A stretch of DNA of 64,000 nucleotides from Butyricimonas paravirosa (GTDB lineage: Bacteria; Bacteroidota; Bacteroidia; Bacteroidales; Marinifilaceae), in contig NZ_CP043839.1 of assembly GCF_032878955.1 (NCBI RefSeq), forward strand, positions 1,550,001 through 1,614,000, read 5' to 3'. Positions 26,361 to 35,525 of this stretch are shown here, piece after piece. Below the pieces are notes generated by a model that searched no databases, was not told the origin of the DNA, and saw only the letters and a list, made by a program, of their open reading frames with translations. A program made the position numbers and the translations under genes. Positions within the stretch are counted from its first letter, which is position 1, and every line of letters starts with the position of its first letter.

Positions 26361-27692
26361 ATGAAAACAATCATCACGAACAAAACCATCTGGAACATAG
26401 CTTACCCGATCATATTGGGTAGTTTGGCACAAACTCTCATTACCCTTACCGACACGGCATTTTTGGGACGAGTCAGCGAAGTTGCCTTGGGAGCTTCCGC
26501 CATGGCCGGAATCTACTATTATGTTTTTTCCACGCTAGCCTGGGGATTTTCTATCGGGATACAAATTATCGTGGCCCGGCGACTCGGGGAAGGTAAACTA
26601 AACCGGATCGGGGTTGTTTTCGAACACGGGCTATGTTTCGTGTTTCTCCTGTCCATGACACTCTTTCTTATTCAACGGTATTACAGTGATGTACTGCTTG
26701 GAGCCTCCATCCAGTCACCCAAAATTTACGCGGCAGCCATGGAATACATGTCCTACCGCCATTACGGGATTATATTCGTGTGTTTCAACTTCCTGTTCCG
26801 AGCCCTTTACATCGGACTCTCCAACACGAAGATCATCGGCTACTCAACGGCAGCCATGGCCACCATTAACGTGATTTTCAACTATCTACTCATTTTCGGG
26901 AAATTCGGTTTTCCGGAATTGGGAGTCGGTGGCGCGGCACTTGCCTCCGTAATGGCAGAGATTTCCGCCTGTCTTATTTTCATTTTCTATACTTTATTAA
27001 AACTCCCGATCAAACAATATGCACTTTTCTCGTTCCACAAATTGGAAGGTTGGCTCATGCTCACCGTGCTGAAAACGGCCTTCCCGACCATGTTGCAAAA
27101 GCTATTGTCATTTGGAACATGGTACATATTTTTCATGCTCATCGAACACATGGGAGAACGCCCCATCGCGATAACCATTATCGTACGTAGTGTCTATATG
27201 CTTATCCTCATCCCGGTATTCGGTTACGGTGCGACTGCAAACACGCTAACCAGCCGCTTGATCGGGGAACAAAGACAACCGGAAATCATGAGAACCTTGC
27301 GCCGGATCGTGAAACTCTCCATGCTAAGTGTCCTTCCCGTTCTACTTATATGCTACATATTCCCACATTACGTGCTATCCATCTACTCCAATAGTAGCGA
27401 ACTGATCGCGGCATCTATTCCGTCTCTTTACGTGGTCGGTCTGGCAGCCCTCAGTTTCTGTTTCGGAATCACGTTCTTCGAGGCCATTTCCGGGACAGGA
27501 AACACCACGCATGCACTCATCCTTGAGAGTTTTGTCCTTATTTTTTACACGTTCCAAACGTGGCTATTCACCACGGCCGTTCGTTCCGATGTGGCATTCG
27601 TGTGGACTGTAGAAATCACTTATGGCATATTAATCGGTGTCGTTTCGTTACTCTACCTCAAGTACACGAAATGGCAACAAAAGAAAGTTTGA
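26361..27692 (+). CDS. MATE family efflux transporter
   Basis: 443 residues from the ATG at 26361. Twelve hydrophobic helices in two similar halves, with the first half starting IWNIAYPIILGSLAQTLITLTDTAFLGR, a MATE hallmark, and the second containing FGYGATANTLTSRLIGEQR. These export drugs or metabolites using Na+ or H+ gradients. The leader is 18 bases after the -7 box. The gene is followed by a 630-base repeat-rich non-coding gap. The ligand cannot be told from sequence. Confidence 0.9.
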   Translation: MKTIITNKTIWNIAYPIILGSLAQTLITLTDTAFLGRVSEVALGASAMAGIYYYVFSTLAWGFSIGIQIIVARRLGEGKLNRIGVVFEHGLCFVFLLSMTLFLIQRYYSDVLLGASIQSPKIYAAAMEYMSYRHYGIIFVCFNFLFRALYIGLSNTKIIGYSTAAMATINVIFNYLLIFGKFGFPELGVGGAALASVMAEISACLIFIFYTLLKLPIKQYALFSFHKLEGWLMLTVLKTAFPTMLQKLLSFGTWYIFFMLIEHMGERPIAITIIVRSVYMLILIPVFGYGATANTLTSRLIGEQRQPEIMRTLRRIVKLSMLSVLPVLLICYIFPHYVLSIYSNSSELIAASIPSLYVVGLAALSFCFGITFFEAISGTGNTTHALILESFVLIFYTFQTWLFTTAVRSDVAFVWTVEITYGILIGVVSLLYLKYTKWQQKKV

Positions 27693-27777
27693 AGATGATA
27701 CTCTATTTATAAGGGGATAGTCCGCAGATACCAAACAGCAGCTCAAAGGTAACCTTATTGATAGGGTATCAACAAGT

Positions 27778-27896
27778 CATCAATACCGCAAGTAATCTTT
27801 TCAATATATTATATCTATACTTTATGAACCTTATTTAATATAAGGTTCATATAAGGTTTCTATAAGGTATCTATAAGGTTCATGACGGTATTGATG
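27778..27896. repeat. Four 11-base tandem repeats inside a long inverted repeat
   Basis: CATCAATACCG (27778-27788) and its inverse CGGTATTGATG (27886-27896) enclose ATGAACCTTAT/ATAAGGTTCAT palindromes and four exact-length units ATAAGGTTCAT, ATAAGGTTTCT, ATAAGGTATCT, ATAAGGTTCAT from 27840 to 27883. Word usage matches the repeat downstream of the yitT gene. It may be a protein-binding array or a mobile non-coding repeat. Confidence 0.7.
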
Positions 27897-28060
27897 TGCT
27901 ATTCATCCATTAATCAACATGAAATCAGAATAGACTTCCTATACAAAACTCACTTACTTTCTCCCCTCATTCATCCCTTGCCCAAACACACAAAATGAAA
28001 CCATCTTGAAATATATAATTGAGGTTTATAGAACGTTAAAAAACTTCACTATTCACATTA

Positions 28061-28084
28061 AAAAAGGCTACAGAAAGCCTTTTT
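28061..28084. terminator. Hairpin terminator between MATE gene and the operon
   Basis: AAAAAGGCT pairs with AGCCTTTTT around a six-base loop; the A and T runs allow function in both directions. It probably ends the MATE transcript. Confidence 0.65.
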
Positions 28085-28326
28085 AAGAAAGAAAAGATAC
28101 CTCTATTTAATCCTAAAACAAATAATTAATAATAGTTAAAATAAAATTCAACAACAGGCTCTCAAAGCCGATTTTAACTTATTGAATAACTTTATTTTAC
28201 ACGCACATATTAATTAATAATCAATACCATTTATATTAACAAAAATGTTTGTATATTGCAATGCTTTTAAACACCTTTTTTTTGATTAAAATTAAGAAAT
28301 ACCAATAGGAATAATTTCATTTAAGC

Positions 28327-29811
28327 GTGGAACTAAAATTTAAGTATTATTTAAGCACAAAGAAATTTATATTTCTTTTGTGCATCATCATTTTACCGTC
28401 TATCAGTCATGCACAATCCGTAGGATCAACAGGTGCGACAGCTGTCGATTCCCTCCGCAGGCAATTCGAAAAGGATGCAACACAAACTGTTGCTGATTTT
28501 GAAGAATATAGCAAAAAAGCACTGGAAGAATACGAAAAATACGAGGCACAGGCACGTGCGGACTATTCTCGCTATACCCGCTCTATCAAACAGACCTGGG
28601 GTAGTGATACGATCGTAGACAACACCCCGACAAAATGGGTCGAATACAGTAATGACTATCAAAATCGCTCGATTGTTGATTTTGACCAAGGAAAAATCCT
28701 CGTGGAAGTCGCCCTTGATGACAACAACACGGTAGATACCAACGCTATAAACACACGTTTGGCTACCGCCATTGAACATTTACTGAAAAGTCAAGGATCA
28801 ACCTGCCCTTACCAATCATCCGTTGACGTCTCAAAGCCTTTAACCAATAATCCCGTACTGGACGGTTTGGTCGATTTTTCCATGTATAAACCCGACAAAA
28901 CCTTAAGTTCAACGGGGAAAGAGACAACACCCGTTCGTGCAGCCCCTCCCACCCCTACGGTGAAAGGACAAAAATTGTCCCTCAATACCAATCAAAAGAA
29001 AGAATCATCCGGGGACACGGTCTCCACGGGAACAACTATGGCTCGTCGCGTACAAGAAGAAGGTAACAAGAATTCCGGCAATCCGCTAGCGGACAAACGG
29101 GAAGAAGCTCACAAACGGGCTGAACAAAAAACACAGGGTTGGCAAAATGAAGCTGAAAAGGCCATTTTAGTAAAAACAATAGCCGCACAAAGCCCCAAAA
29201 AGATCACGAAAGTGAAAGGAGACGACGGGAAAGTACGTCAAGTGGTTCAAATAGAGATGAATCTTGTTTCCGACAATCTATCAAAAAACGCAACACTTTA
29301 TAAAGACCTCGTGGCAGAATTTTCACAAGTATTCCAAATCGAGCAACCGCTGATTTTTGCCGTGATGGAACAAGAGTCCCGTTTCAACCCCGAGGCAACG
29401 AGTTGGGTACCCGCTTACGGGCTGATGCAACTGGTGCCCAAGTCCGGGGGATTGGATGCCTATAATTACGTGTATAGAAACACTTGGGCCCCGACACGGA
29501 GCTATCTTTTCGTTCCCCGCAATAATATTGAGCTGGGCACGGCCTATCTTCGTGTTCTCATGAATCAATTTTCCTCTGTTACCGACCCGCATTGTCGCAG
29601 GCTTTGTGTCATTGCCAGCTATAATACCGGAGCGGGAAACGTGAGTAGAGCCTTTACCGGGGCTACGAATTTAAACAAAGCAATCCCGTTGATTAATAAA
29701 TATAATTACGAACAGTTATACAGCCACCTCACGAATCGTTTAAGCACGAGTGAGGCCCGCAATTATGTTTCAGGAGTTAGCAAGCGACGGGAAAAATATC
29801 TCAAACCATAA
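28327..29811 (+). CDS. MltC-like lytic murein transglycosylase
   Basis: 494 residues, GTG start giving a signal peptide (about residues 10-30, ending SHAQ). Residues 50-150 match the MltC N-terminal (DUF3393) domain: ARADYSRYTRSIKQTWGSD, WVEYSNDYQNRSIVDFDQG. A low-complexity linker (about 175-285) leads to the SLT domain: catalytic Glu near residue 349 in MEQESRFNPEATS, AYGLMQLVPKSGG and IASYNTGAGNV. This is longer than E. coli MltC owing to the linker. It is first in a nine-gene operon and ends 12 bases before the protease gene, so peptidoglycan cleavage is tied to the operon's job. Confidence 0.85.
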   Translation: MELKFKYYLSTKKFIFLLCIIILPSISHAQSVGSTGATAVDSLRRQFEKDATQTVADFEEYSKKALEEYEKYEAQARADYSRYTRSIKQTWGSDTIVDNTPTKWVEYSNDYQNRSIVDFDQGKILVEVALDDNNTVDTNAINTRLATAIEHLLKSQGSTCPYQSSVDVSKPLTNNPVLDGLVDFSMYKPDKTLSSTGKETTPVRAAPPTPTVKGQKLSLNTNQKKESSGDTVSTGTTMARRVQEEGNKNSGNPLADKREEAHKRAEQKTQGWQNEAEKAILVKTIAAQSPKKITKVKGDDGKVRQVVQIEMNLVSDNLSKNATLYKDLVAEFSQVFQIEQPLIFAVMEQESRFNPEATSWVPAYGLMQLVPKSGGLDAYNYVYRNTWAPTRSYLFVPRNNIELGTAYLRVLMNQFSSVTDPHCRRLCVIASYNTGAGNVSRAFTGATNLNKAIPLINKYNYEQLYSHLTNRLSTSEARNYVSGVSKRREKYLKP

Positions 29812-29823
29812 AAAGAAATACCA

Positions 29824-31557
29824 ATGTTTTGTCCAGAGTGTGGTAATCGTATCGAAGATCAGAATATACATTTTTGTCCGGAATGCGGAGCAAGAATAGA
29901 ACAAGAGAGTAACACCGAAAAAAAGGCACCCGTCAAACCTCACCCTCAAGGAATGAGTATGCACGGATTGATTTTCACGAACTTGGGTTTACTAGCCGAA
30001 AAGACGGGAACAGACGAGCAAAGCCTGATGGCCATCTTTGATGCATTCATCCGACAGAAACGGGAATACGGCATCTCGTATAAACTCGTTGATGCGGGTA
30101 ATTACACGTATCGGAAAAGTGGTTTTTGGGGCAACTCGAAAAAAGTACATTTAAAGATAACCAGCCCATTATGGGATTACATGGACATTCTGATGGATGT
30201 CCATAACGGGGAGCAGGCGGCAGGAGACGAAATATCGCAATATCTATTTATTATAGGAGGTAGTGACATTATTCCCATGCCATGCATCCATCACTACATT
30301 CCCAACGACAGTAACGATGACAGTATCGACACGGATATGCTCTACGCTTACCCCTATGGGAAGGAGATGATTACCTTGCTCGAGAATCAAGCAGCATTTA
30401 CATATGACCAGCTCTTTTTCGTGGGAAGGTTACCCCTCGGAGAAGACGCTTCACTCGAAGATTTGTGTGGTTATCTGGAGCGCAACATCGATTATTCCAA
30501 CGGATTCCCGATGAACGAGGCTTACGGTCAATGTGACCCGCACTGGAAGAAGGTGTCCAGTTACGTGGCAAATGATCTTCTGAACGGGAATTATTTCCGT
30601 GATCTGAGCCGTTACCTGTCTCCGGATCACTATTATAACCGGTTACTCCTTTCCCCCATGGTCGTGGAAGGGAATCTACAACAAGTTTTCCACACGAACG
30701 CCTCGTTATACTATTTCAATCTTCACGGCGGAGAAGGATTGGAATCACGCGGTTACGCGGGAGTTATGCTCAACAAGGAAGAGTACGGGGCATTACCGGC
30801 CATAGAACCGGAACACATGATGACCTGCGAGGAACCCAATATCGTTATCAGTGAAGCCTGTTACGGGGGACGTTTTATCGGGCTGGACCAACACCACAGC
30901 ATGATGCTTGCCTCCCTGTTCACGAACACGCTGGCCTTTGTCGGATCATCACGCGTGGCTTGGGGTGCCGTTGATGACGCCTCTTCTCCCCAATCCGGAG
31001 TATCGGTAAGTTACGCCGACATCATCGCCGGTTATTTCATCAGTGCCATCCTACAAGGCTATACAGTGGCTGAAGCATTATTTATTGCCCGCAGTGCCGT
31101 GTTGCAAGGAACCGTTCCGGGAGACCCTCATGCAGCGCTGACCGTCGTGGAGTTCAATCTTTTCGGTGATCCGATGACCACGATGAACGTTCGTACAAAC
31201 TTGAAATCCGGAAATAAAATTACATCCAAAACAACCTTGGTCGATCCGAATACTAAAATAGGATGCACGATCGAGAAAATAAAAACAGAAAAAGAGAACG
31301 GCTCTATTCTGGAACAGGTACGGGGTGCTGTAAATGCCAACATCCAACAAATTCATGCCACAATAGGACAACACTTGTACGCAAGCTATGGAATCAAACC
31401 TCGTCCGATGGAAGAAGTTTTAAAGATCAAGTACAGTAACGGGCAGGAAGAGATGAAATTCAATTATGACCTGACTTCCGAAAGGCAGATCCCCGCTCGG
31501 TTTGTTGTCACGACCAGTTCGGATGGAAAAATTAAGAGTGTATATACCACAAGATAA
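29824..31557 (+). CDS. Zinc-ribbon C25-like (gingipain-fold) cysteine protease
   Basis: 577 residues with no signal peptide. Residues 3-21 are a zinc ribbon (C3, C6, C18, C21). Residues 140-450 resemble the peptidase C25/clan CD fold: FIIGGSDIIPMP, LFFVGRLPLGEDASLEDL, then the catalytic His in FNLHGGEG (H301) and catalytic Cys in ISEACYGGRF (C346), and the late motif FNLFGDPMTTM. Gingipains are secreted, so a cytosolic zinc-ribbon version is unusual. The last ~100 residues are of unknown fold. It lies between an MltC-like gene and a zinc-ribbon SPFH gene; target unknown. Confidence 0.7.
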   Translation: MFCPECGNRIEDQNIHFCPECGARIEQESNTEKKAPVKPHPQGMSMHGLIFTNLGLLAEKTGTDEQSLMAIFDAFIRQKREYGISYKLVDAGNYTYRKSGFWGNSKKVHLKITSPLWDYMDILMDVHNGEQAAGDEISQYLFIIGGSDIIPMPCIHHYIPNDSNDDSIDTDMLYAYPYGKEMITLLENQAAFTYDQLFFVGRLPLGEDASLEDLCGYLERNIDYSNGFPMNEAYGQCDPHWKKVSSYVANDLLNGNYFRDLSRYLSPDHYYNRLLLSPMVVEGNLQQVFHTNASLYYFNLHGGEGLESRGYAGVMLNKEEYGALPAIEPEHMMTCEEPNIVISEACYGGRFIGLDQHHSMMLASLFTNTLAFVGSSRVAWGAVDDASSPQSGVSVSYADIIAGYFISAILQGYTVAEALFIARSAVLQGTVPGDPHAALTVVEFNLFGDPMTTMNVRTNLKSGNKITSKTTLVDPNTKIGCTIEKIKTEKENGSILEQVRGAVNANIQQIHATIGQHLYASYGIKPRPMEEVLKIKYSNGQEEMKFNYDLTSERQIPARFVVTTSSDGKIKSVYTTR

Positions 31558-31590
31558 TCTACTAAACGTGAAACTATAAAACTATACAAT

Positions 31591-33906
31591 ATGAATTGCC
31601 CTAAATGTAACACAAGTCTTCGTCCGGGAGTAAAATTTTGCACTTCTTGCGGACAAAAAATAGAGGAATCAACCACGTGTTCCCAATGCGGAACCCCGTT
31701 AAAACCAGGAGCTAAATTCTGTATCAAATGCGGTCAGAAAGTTGTTCTTGCGGAAAAGACATCTACCCCGTCACCGGAAACGACGTCAGACATCAATTCA
31801 GTCAAGGGACGTATATACTGGAACATACAACCGGGACAGGTGGCCCGTGTGATTAACGAAACGGAATTCGACTCGTATAACGATATTCAAGGTATTATCA
31901 TCCCGGAAGGGACAACAGCCTATATTCGTGCCAACGGACGCACGATTGCCTCCATCAGCGGAGGAACGTATAATTTCAAAGGCTCGTCCGGTGATTCTTC
32001 CGGTCCCTCGACAGATTCGTTACGCAAGGGATGGTCATTTATTGTCAACCTATTCAAAAACAAGAAAAAAGAAGAGAAAACGACAACGGAGGAACTCTAC
32101 CTGCAACAACAAAATTTGATTCGGGAAAACGCCCGGAAAGGAGCCGCTTTCTCGGTTGTTATCCTACTGGATAAGTCTTTCCCACTTCTTTTCGGTTCCC
32201 GACAAGGCGAACTCGACAATTACAAGGATTTTGTCCCTATGAAGATACAAACCCGGTACCTCGATATGGCACTGGGAGTGAACGCATATTTCAAGATTTC
32301 AGACCCGGAGCGCTTCATCGTTCATTACCTGACCGAGCGCCAGATGTTGAACACGACCGTTATCGTGGACGAAATCACGGATACCATCCGGAACGTGTTA
32401 CAAGATACGTTGTATGACACGGAACTTACATCGAATCGTATACCGCAGGAACTTCATGCTTTACTGAAAGACAAAATCAATGCCGTGGCACCGGAAGCCT
32501 TCTTCGGAATATCCATCGTGCGTATTGTTGAGATTTCAGCGACCAGCGAGGATTTAGAGCGTTTTAGAGTGTTGAGCCGCGAGCTTTACCTTTCGGATAA
32601 AGAATTGGATTACCTCCGACGTACCAATGATTTCAAGAACCGAATGGCAGACACAGTGAATGAACAACGTCTACACGAAGCCACGACCGACCTCGACCTG
32701 GATAAACAACTGGAAACGATTAATCATGACCGGTTGCTACATGAAGACGAAGTGGAAAAATTCAAACATTTCCTGCAAAACGAACGCATCGTACGGGAGG
32801 CTCAAAACGATGGAGAGCGGGATGCGGCCCTTCTGGAAATTGTCAAGACAGGATTAATTCGTGAAGATGAAGCCCGTGCTCTCCACAATCAACTGGAAAC
32901 AAACGATTACCAACGAGGGATGATGTTCCAGATGATGCAACTCCGTGACGGTATCGAGTTCGAGCGCACCCGTATGGAAGGCGAAGCTGAAAAAGCGACT
33001 CTAATTATCAAAAAAGAACTTGAGCTACAAGGTCTTCAAGACGATTACGAGGATAGCCGTTTCTATAAAGAAGTTGACAAACAACGCGTGGTGGCCGAAA
33101 CGAACCTCGATCTGGATCAACGCCAGCGAGACATGGACTACAATGATGCCAAACGGATGCATGATATGGACCGGGAAGATGACGACAACCAGTTCCAACA
33201 ATTTATGGCCATGCAAAACGCGGAGGAACAAGCAAAAGAAAATCAACGCAAGCATGAGGCGGAAGTAGAACAAAACCGCTTAAAGACAGCCGAAGAAATG
33301 GAACGTCTGAAATGGGAAAATGCCAAAGAACTTTCCGATGAAAAAGTGTGGGCATTAAACGGTGGGGATGCTGCCGTGGCTTACGCGGAAAATAAATACA
33401 GCTCGGAGGCCGAACGTGAGGCTAGTGAACGACTAGAAGCTCAACGCCGGGAAATGGACGCTCGCTTGGAAGCCGAACGGGCCTCTCGTGACACGGATCA
33501 CCGGGAGAATCAAGCCCAAATGTTCCAGATGATGCGGGACATGATGACTATGACCGGAGGAATTCAAGCACAGAAGGTGGAAGACAAGGAACGTCGGGCT
33601 CAAGAAGAAATGGCCGAAAAAGAACGCCAGCTACGTGAACGGGATGAGCGTATACTCCGTCAGGAAGGACGAATGGACACGGCTTATGACCGGGCGTTGG
33701 ATTACACGACTCACAATAATATGCCACCACAGACACCTCAACAGGTAGCTCCGGCACAACCCGAACAACAAGCCCCACGGCCACAACAGGCGCAAACACC
33801 ACAAGCCCCCGCGGCAAAAACAGTCACTTCGACCCTCTGTCCGGATTGTGGAGCCTCGCTGGAACCCGGAATGAAATTCTGCGCTGATTGTGGAGCCAGT
33901 ATATAG
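31591..33906 (+). CDS. SPFH/YdjI-like protein with zinc ribbons at both ends
   Basis: 771 residues. Two N-terminal zinc ribbons (C3, C6, C17, C20 and C30, C33, C44, C47) precede an SPFH-like domain (about residues 70-310: WNIQPGQVARVINETEFDS, FVPMKIQTRYLDMALGVNAYFKISDPE, TTVIVDEITDTIRNVLQ). Then come about 350 residues of charged coiled coil, a Pro/Gln-rich linker, and a C-terminal zinc ribbon (CPDCGASLEPGMKFCADC). It resembles Bacillus YdjI, a SPFH protein of Psp-type membrane-stress operons, which assemble into large rings at membranes. No transmembrane helix is evident, so membrane contact is probably via partners. Confidence 0.75.
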   Translation: MNCPKCNTSLRPGVKFCTSCGQKIEESTTCSQCGTPLKPGAKFCIKCGQKVVLAEKTSTPSPETTSDINSVKGRIYWNIQPGQVARVINETEFDSYNDIQGIIIPEGTTAYIRANGRTIASISGGTYNFKGSSGDSSGPSTDSLRKGWSFIVNLFKNKKKEEKTTTEELYLQQQNLIRENARKGAAFSVVILLDKSFPLLFGSRQGELDNYKDFVPMKIQTRYLDMALGVNAYFKISDPERFIVHYLTERQMLNTTVIVDEITDTIRNVLQDTLYDTELTSNRIPQELHALLKDKINAVAPEAFFGISIVRIVEISATSEDLERFRVLSRELYLSDKELDYLRRTNDFKNRMADTVNEQRLHEATTDLDLDKQLETINHDRLLHEDEVEKFKHFLQNERIVREAQNDGERDAALLEIVKTGLIREDEARALHNQLETNDYQRGMMFQMMQLRDGIEFERTRMEGEAEKATLIIKKELELQGLQDDYEDSRFYKEVDKQRVVAETNLDLDQRQRDMDYNDAKRMHDMDREDDDNQFQQFMAMQNAEEQAKENQRKHEAEVEQNRLKTAEEMERLKWENAKELSDEKVWALNGGDAAVAYAENKYSSEAEREASERLEAQRREMDARLEAERASRDTDHRENQAQMFQMMRDMMTMTGGIQAQKVEDKERRAQEEMAEKERQLRERDERILRQEGRMDTAYDRALDYTTHNNMPPQTPQQVAPAQPEQQAPRPQQAQTPQAPAAKTVTSTLCPDCGASLEPGMKFCADCGASI

Positions 33907-33938
33907 CAAAATGATTTTTCAATTCAACACATAAAGAT

Positions 33939-34280
33939 ATGACAACCATTCACGGAATCCTGGAATGCCCCCTATTGGACCACGGGTCGAAATCCGAAGG
34001 TCGGAGGGCAATCCTCACGGATGATGACGGTAAAAAATACAAGCTTTACCGGGCCGGGATTTTACCATACGGAGACCCGTTTTTTATCCCTTATGACGGG
34101 ATGCATATCGGGGTTACCGGAAGCCTAGAGGAAGAAACCGGAAACTTTCTGGTCACCTCCCTTTTACTGGAGGACGGCACGGAAGTCTTTCCGCAAACAC
34201 CGGAAATCCCCGCAGGTGAGCCCATTGAACTTCCTCCACCGCGTAAACCAAAGAAATTAATAAAAAAGAAAAATAAATAA
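33939..34280 (+). CDS. Small protein of the zinc-ribbon operon (113 aa), unknown
   Basis: 113 residues: about 85 residues of regular beta-strand pattern (GILECPLLDH, KKYKLYRAGILPYGDPF, MHIGVTGSLEEETGNFLVTSLLL), perhaps an OB-fold-like barrel, then a proline-rich basic tail (PPPRKPKKLIKKKNK). No signal or membrane segment. It lies 32 bases after the SPFH gene and 12 bases before the next zinc-ribbon gene. The basic tail may bind nucleic acid or an acidic partner; this is inference only. Confidence 0.7.
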   Translation: MTTIHGILECPLLDHGSKSEGRRAILTDDDGKKYKLYRAGILPYGDPFFIPYDGMHIGVTGSLEEETGNFLVTSLLLEDGTEVFPQTPEIPAGEPIELPPPRKPKKLIKKKNK

Positions 34281-34292
34281 ACATACAAGATC

Positions 34293-35486
34293 ATGAGTAA
34301 AGAGAGATTTTGTCCGGAATGTGGTCAGCCCGCAGATGCAGACGAACGTTTTTGCCGGGATTGCGGGGCTGAAGTCCCGTTTGAGTCAAACGACGACACG
34401 ACCACCGCAGAAGAGATGTTGAATAAAGTGAAACCTTCAGGAACGACAGAACCGATTATAGGGGCGGGAGCACGTGCTAATGTTTCCGGGGGAATTAATC
34501 AATCCTCCACAACCCATGCCAACATCAATACGTCAAGTGTCGATAACTCTTCCACGGTTCACCATAACACGACCATTGTCATGGAAAAGGATGAGGCCGA
34601 ATACTGTGAAGTATGTGGAAATCCTTTTGACGACAGACACGCCCGATGTCCCAAATGCGGGAAAGAGATTTGCTTTGATTGTAAAGTAAAAGGAAAGAAC
34701 CGTTGCGTGGAATGTGAAAAGAAATCCATCAACGAATATCGCCTTGCTTTCCAACAACTACTCCTGACGACCAATAGCAATATCGGTATTGCCGGACGCC
34801 AGATGATGGATCAAAAAGCCAGGGAACTGGACGTCGAGGATACGAAAGCCGACATTGAAAAAGAGATGACGGAATTATATAAACCCGCGAATAAAGCCAC
34901 TCAACCGGCGGTGGTTTCCGCCTCGTCTTCAGACCGACCTGTTCAATCACAGGAAGCTAGCCAGAAAGGCGTAGGAGCTTTAACCGGGTCACACCAACGT
35001 CCCATTCCCAAGTCGGGTTCAAGTAAAAGTAAATGGATCCCCTTGAGTGTTATTCTACTCGCCGTTGTAGTCGGCTACATTTTCATGTCTAAAAAGGACG
35101 AACCAGTTAAGAATGTACCCGTGACTCCCCCGACAGAACAAAAACAAACGGGAACAAAGCAAGAGACTCCCACCGTGCAGTCTCAAACCACTCCCCCGAT
35201 AACCGCTTCCGAGAAAAAAGAAGTGCAGACGGAGAAAGTGCCATCGCAACCCGTTGCGGAAAAGAAGGATGCCGATTATGACGCCGGAATGACCGCTTTC
35301 GACAATGGGAAAGGACTGGATGCTGTCCGCCTCTTCAAAAAATCCGGTAGCGCAAAATCATACTACATGCTGGGACTGATCTATGAAAACGGCTGTGGTA
35401 CGGTGGGAAGCAACGGAATGATGGCCCGGAAGAATTTCAAGAAGGCCGCAGACATGGGACATAAGGATGCTAAAGCAAAATTATAA
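34293..35486 (+). CDS. Zinc-ribbon transmembrane protein with Sel1-like repeat
   Basis: 397 residues. N-terminal zinc ribbon (C8, C11, C22, C25 region: CPECGQPADADERFCRDC), a second multi-Cys zinc region at about residues 105-150 (CEVCGNPF, CPKCGKEICFDCK, CVEC), a helical part, and one transmembrane helix at about 250-268 (IPLSVILLAVVVGYIFM). The C-terminal side carries a long Pro/Gln/Thr linker and one Sel1-like repeat (DAGMTAFDNGKGLDAVRLF, YMLGLIYENGCG, ARKNFKKAADMG). Two zinc ribbons plus one membrane helix parallels YdjG of Bacillus ydjFGHI. It may hold the SPFH protein at the inner membrane. Confidence 0.7.
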   Translation: MSKERFCPECGQPADADERFCRDCGAEVPFESNDDTTTAEEMLNKVKPSGTTEPIIGAGARANVSGGINQSSTTHANINTSSVDNSSTVHHNTTIVMEKDEAEYCEVCGNPFDDRHARCPKCGKEICFDCKVKGKNRCVECEKKSINEYRLAFQQLLLTTNSNIGIAGRQMMDQKARELDVEDTKADIEKEMTELYKPANKATQPAVVSASSSDRPVQSQEASQKGVGALTGSHQRPIPKSGSSKSKWIPLSVILLAVVVGYIFMSKKDEPVKNVPVTPPTEQKQTGTKQETPTVQSQTTPPITASEKKEVQTEKVPSQPVAEKKDADYDAGMTAFDNGKGLDAVRLFKKSGSAKSYYMLGLIYENGCGTVGSNGMMARKNFKKAADMGHKDAKAKL

Positions 35487-35525
35487 AACAATATACTATT
35501 AACCTTTAATTTAAATTTTACTACT

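Larger units (their letters stand above)
27693..28326. other. 634-base AT-rich non-coding gap
   Basis: No credible ORF on either strand. The left half contains the tandem-repeat hairpin described separately; a likely terminator hairpin lies at 28061-28084; the last ~200 bases are very AT-rich and probably hold the promoter of the following nine-gene operon, but I could not fix a convincing TAnnTTTG box. Confidence 0.6.

Noticed and set aside
27840..27883. CRISPR array at the four tandem repeats
   Set aside because: Units are 11 bases, contiguous and without spacers.
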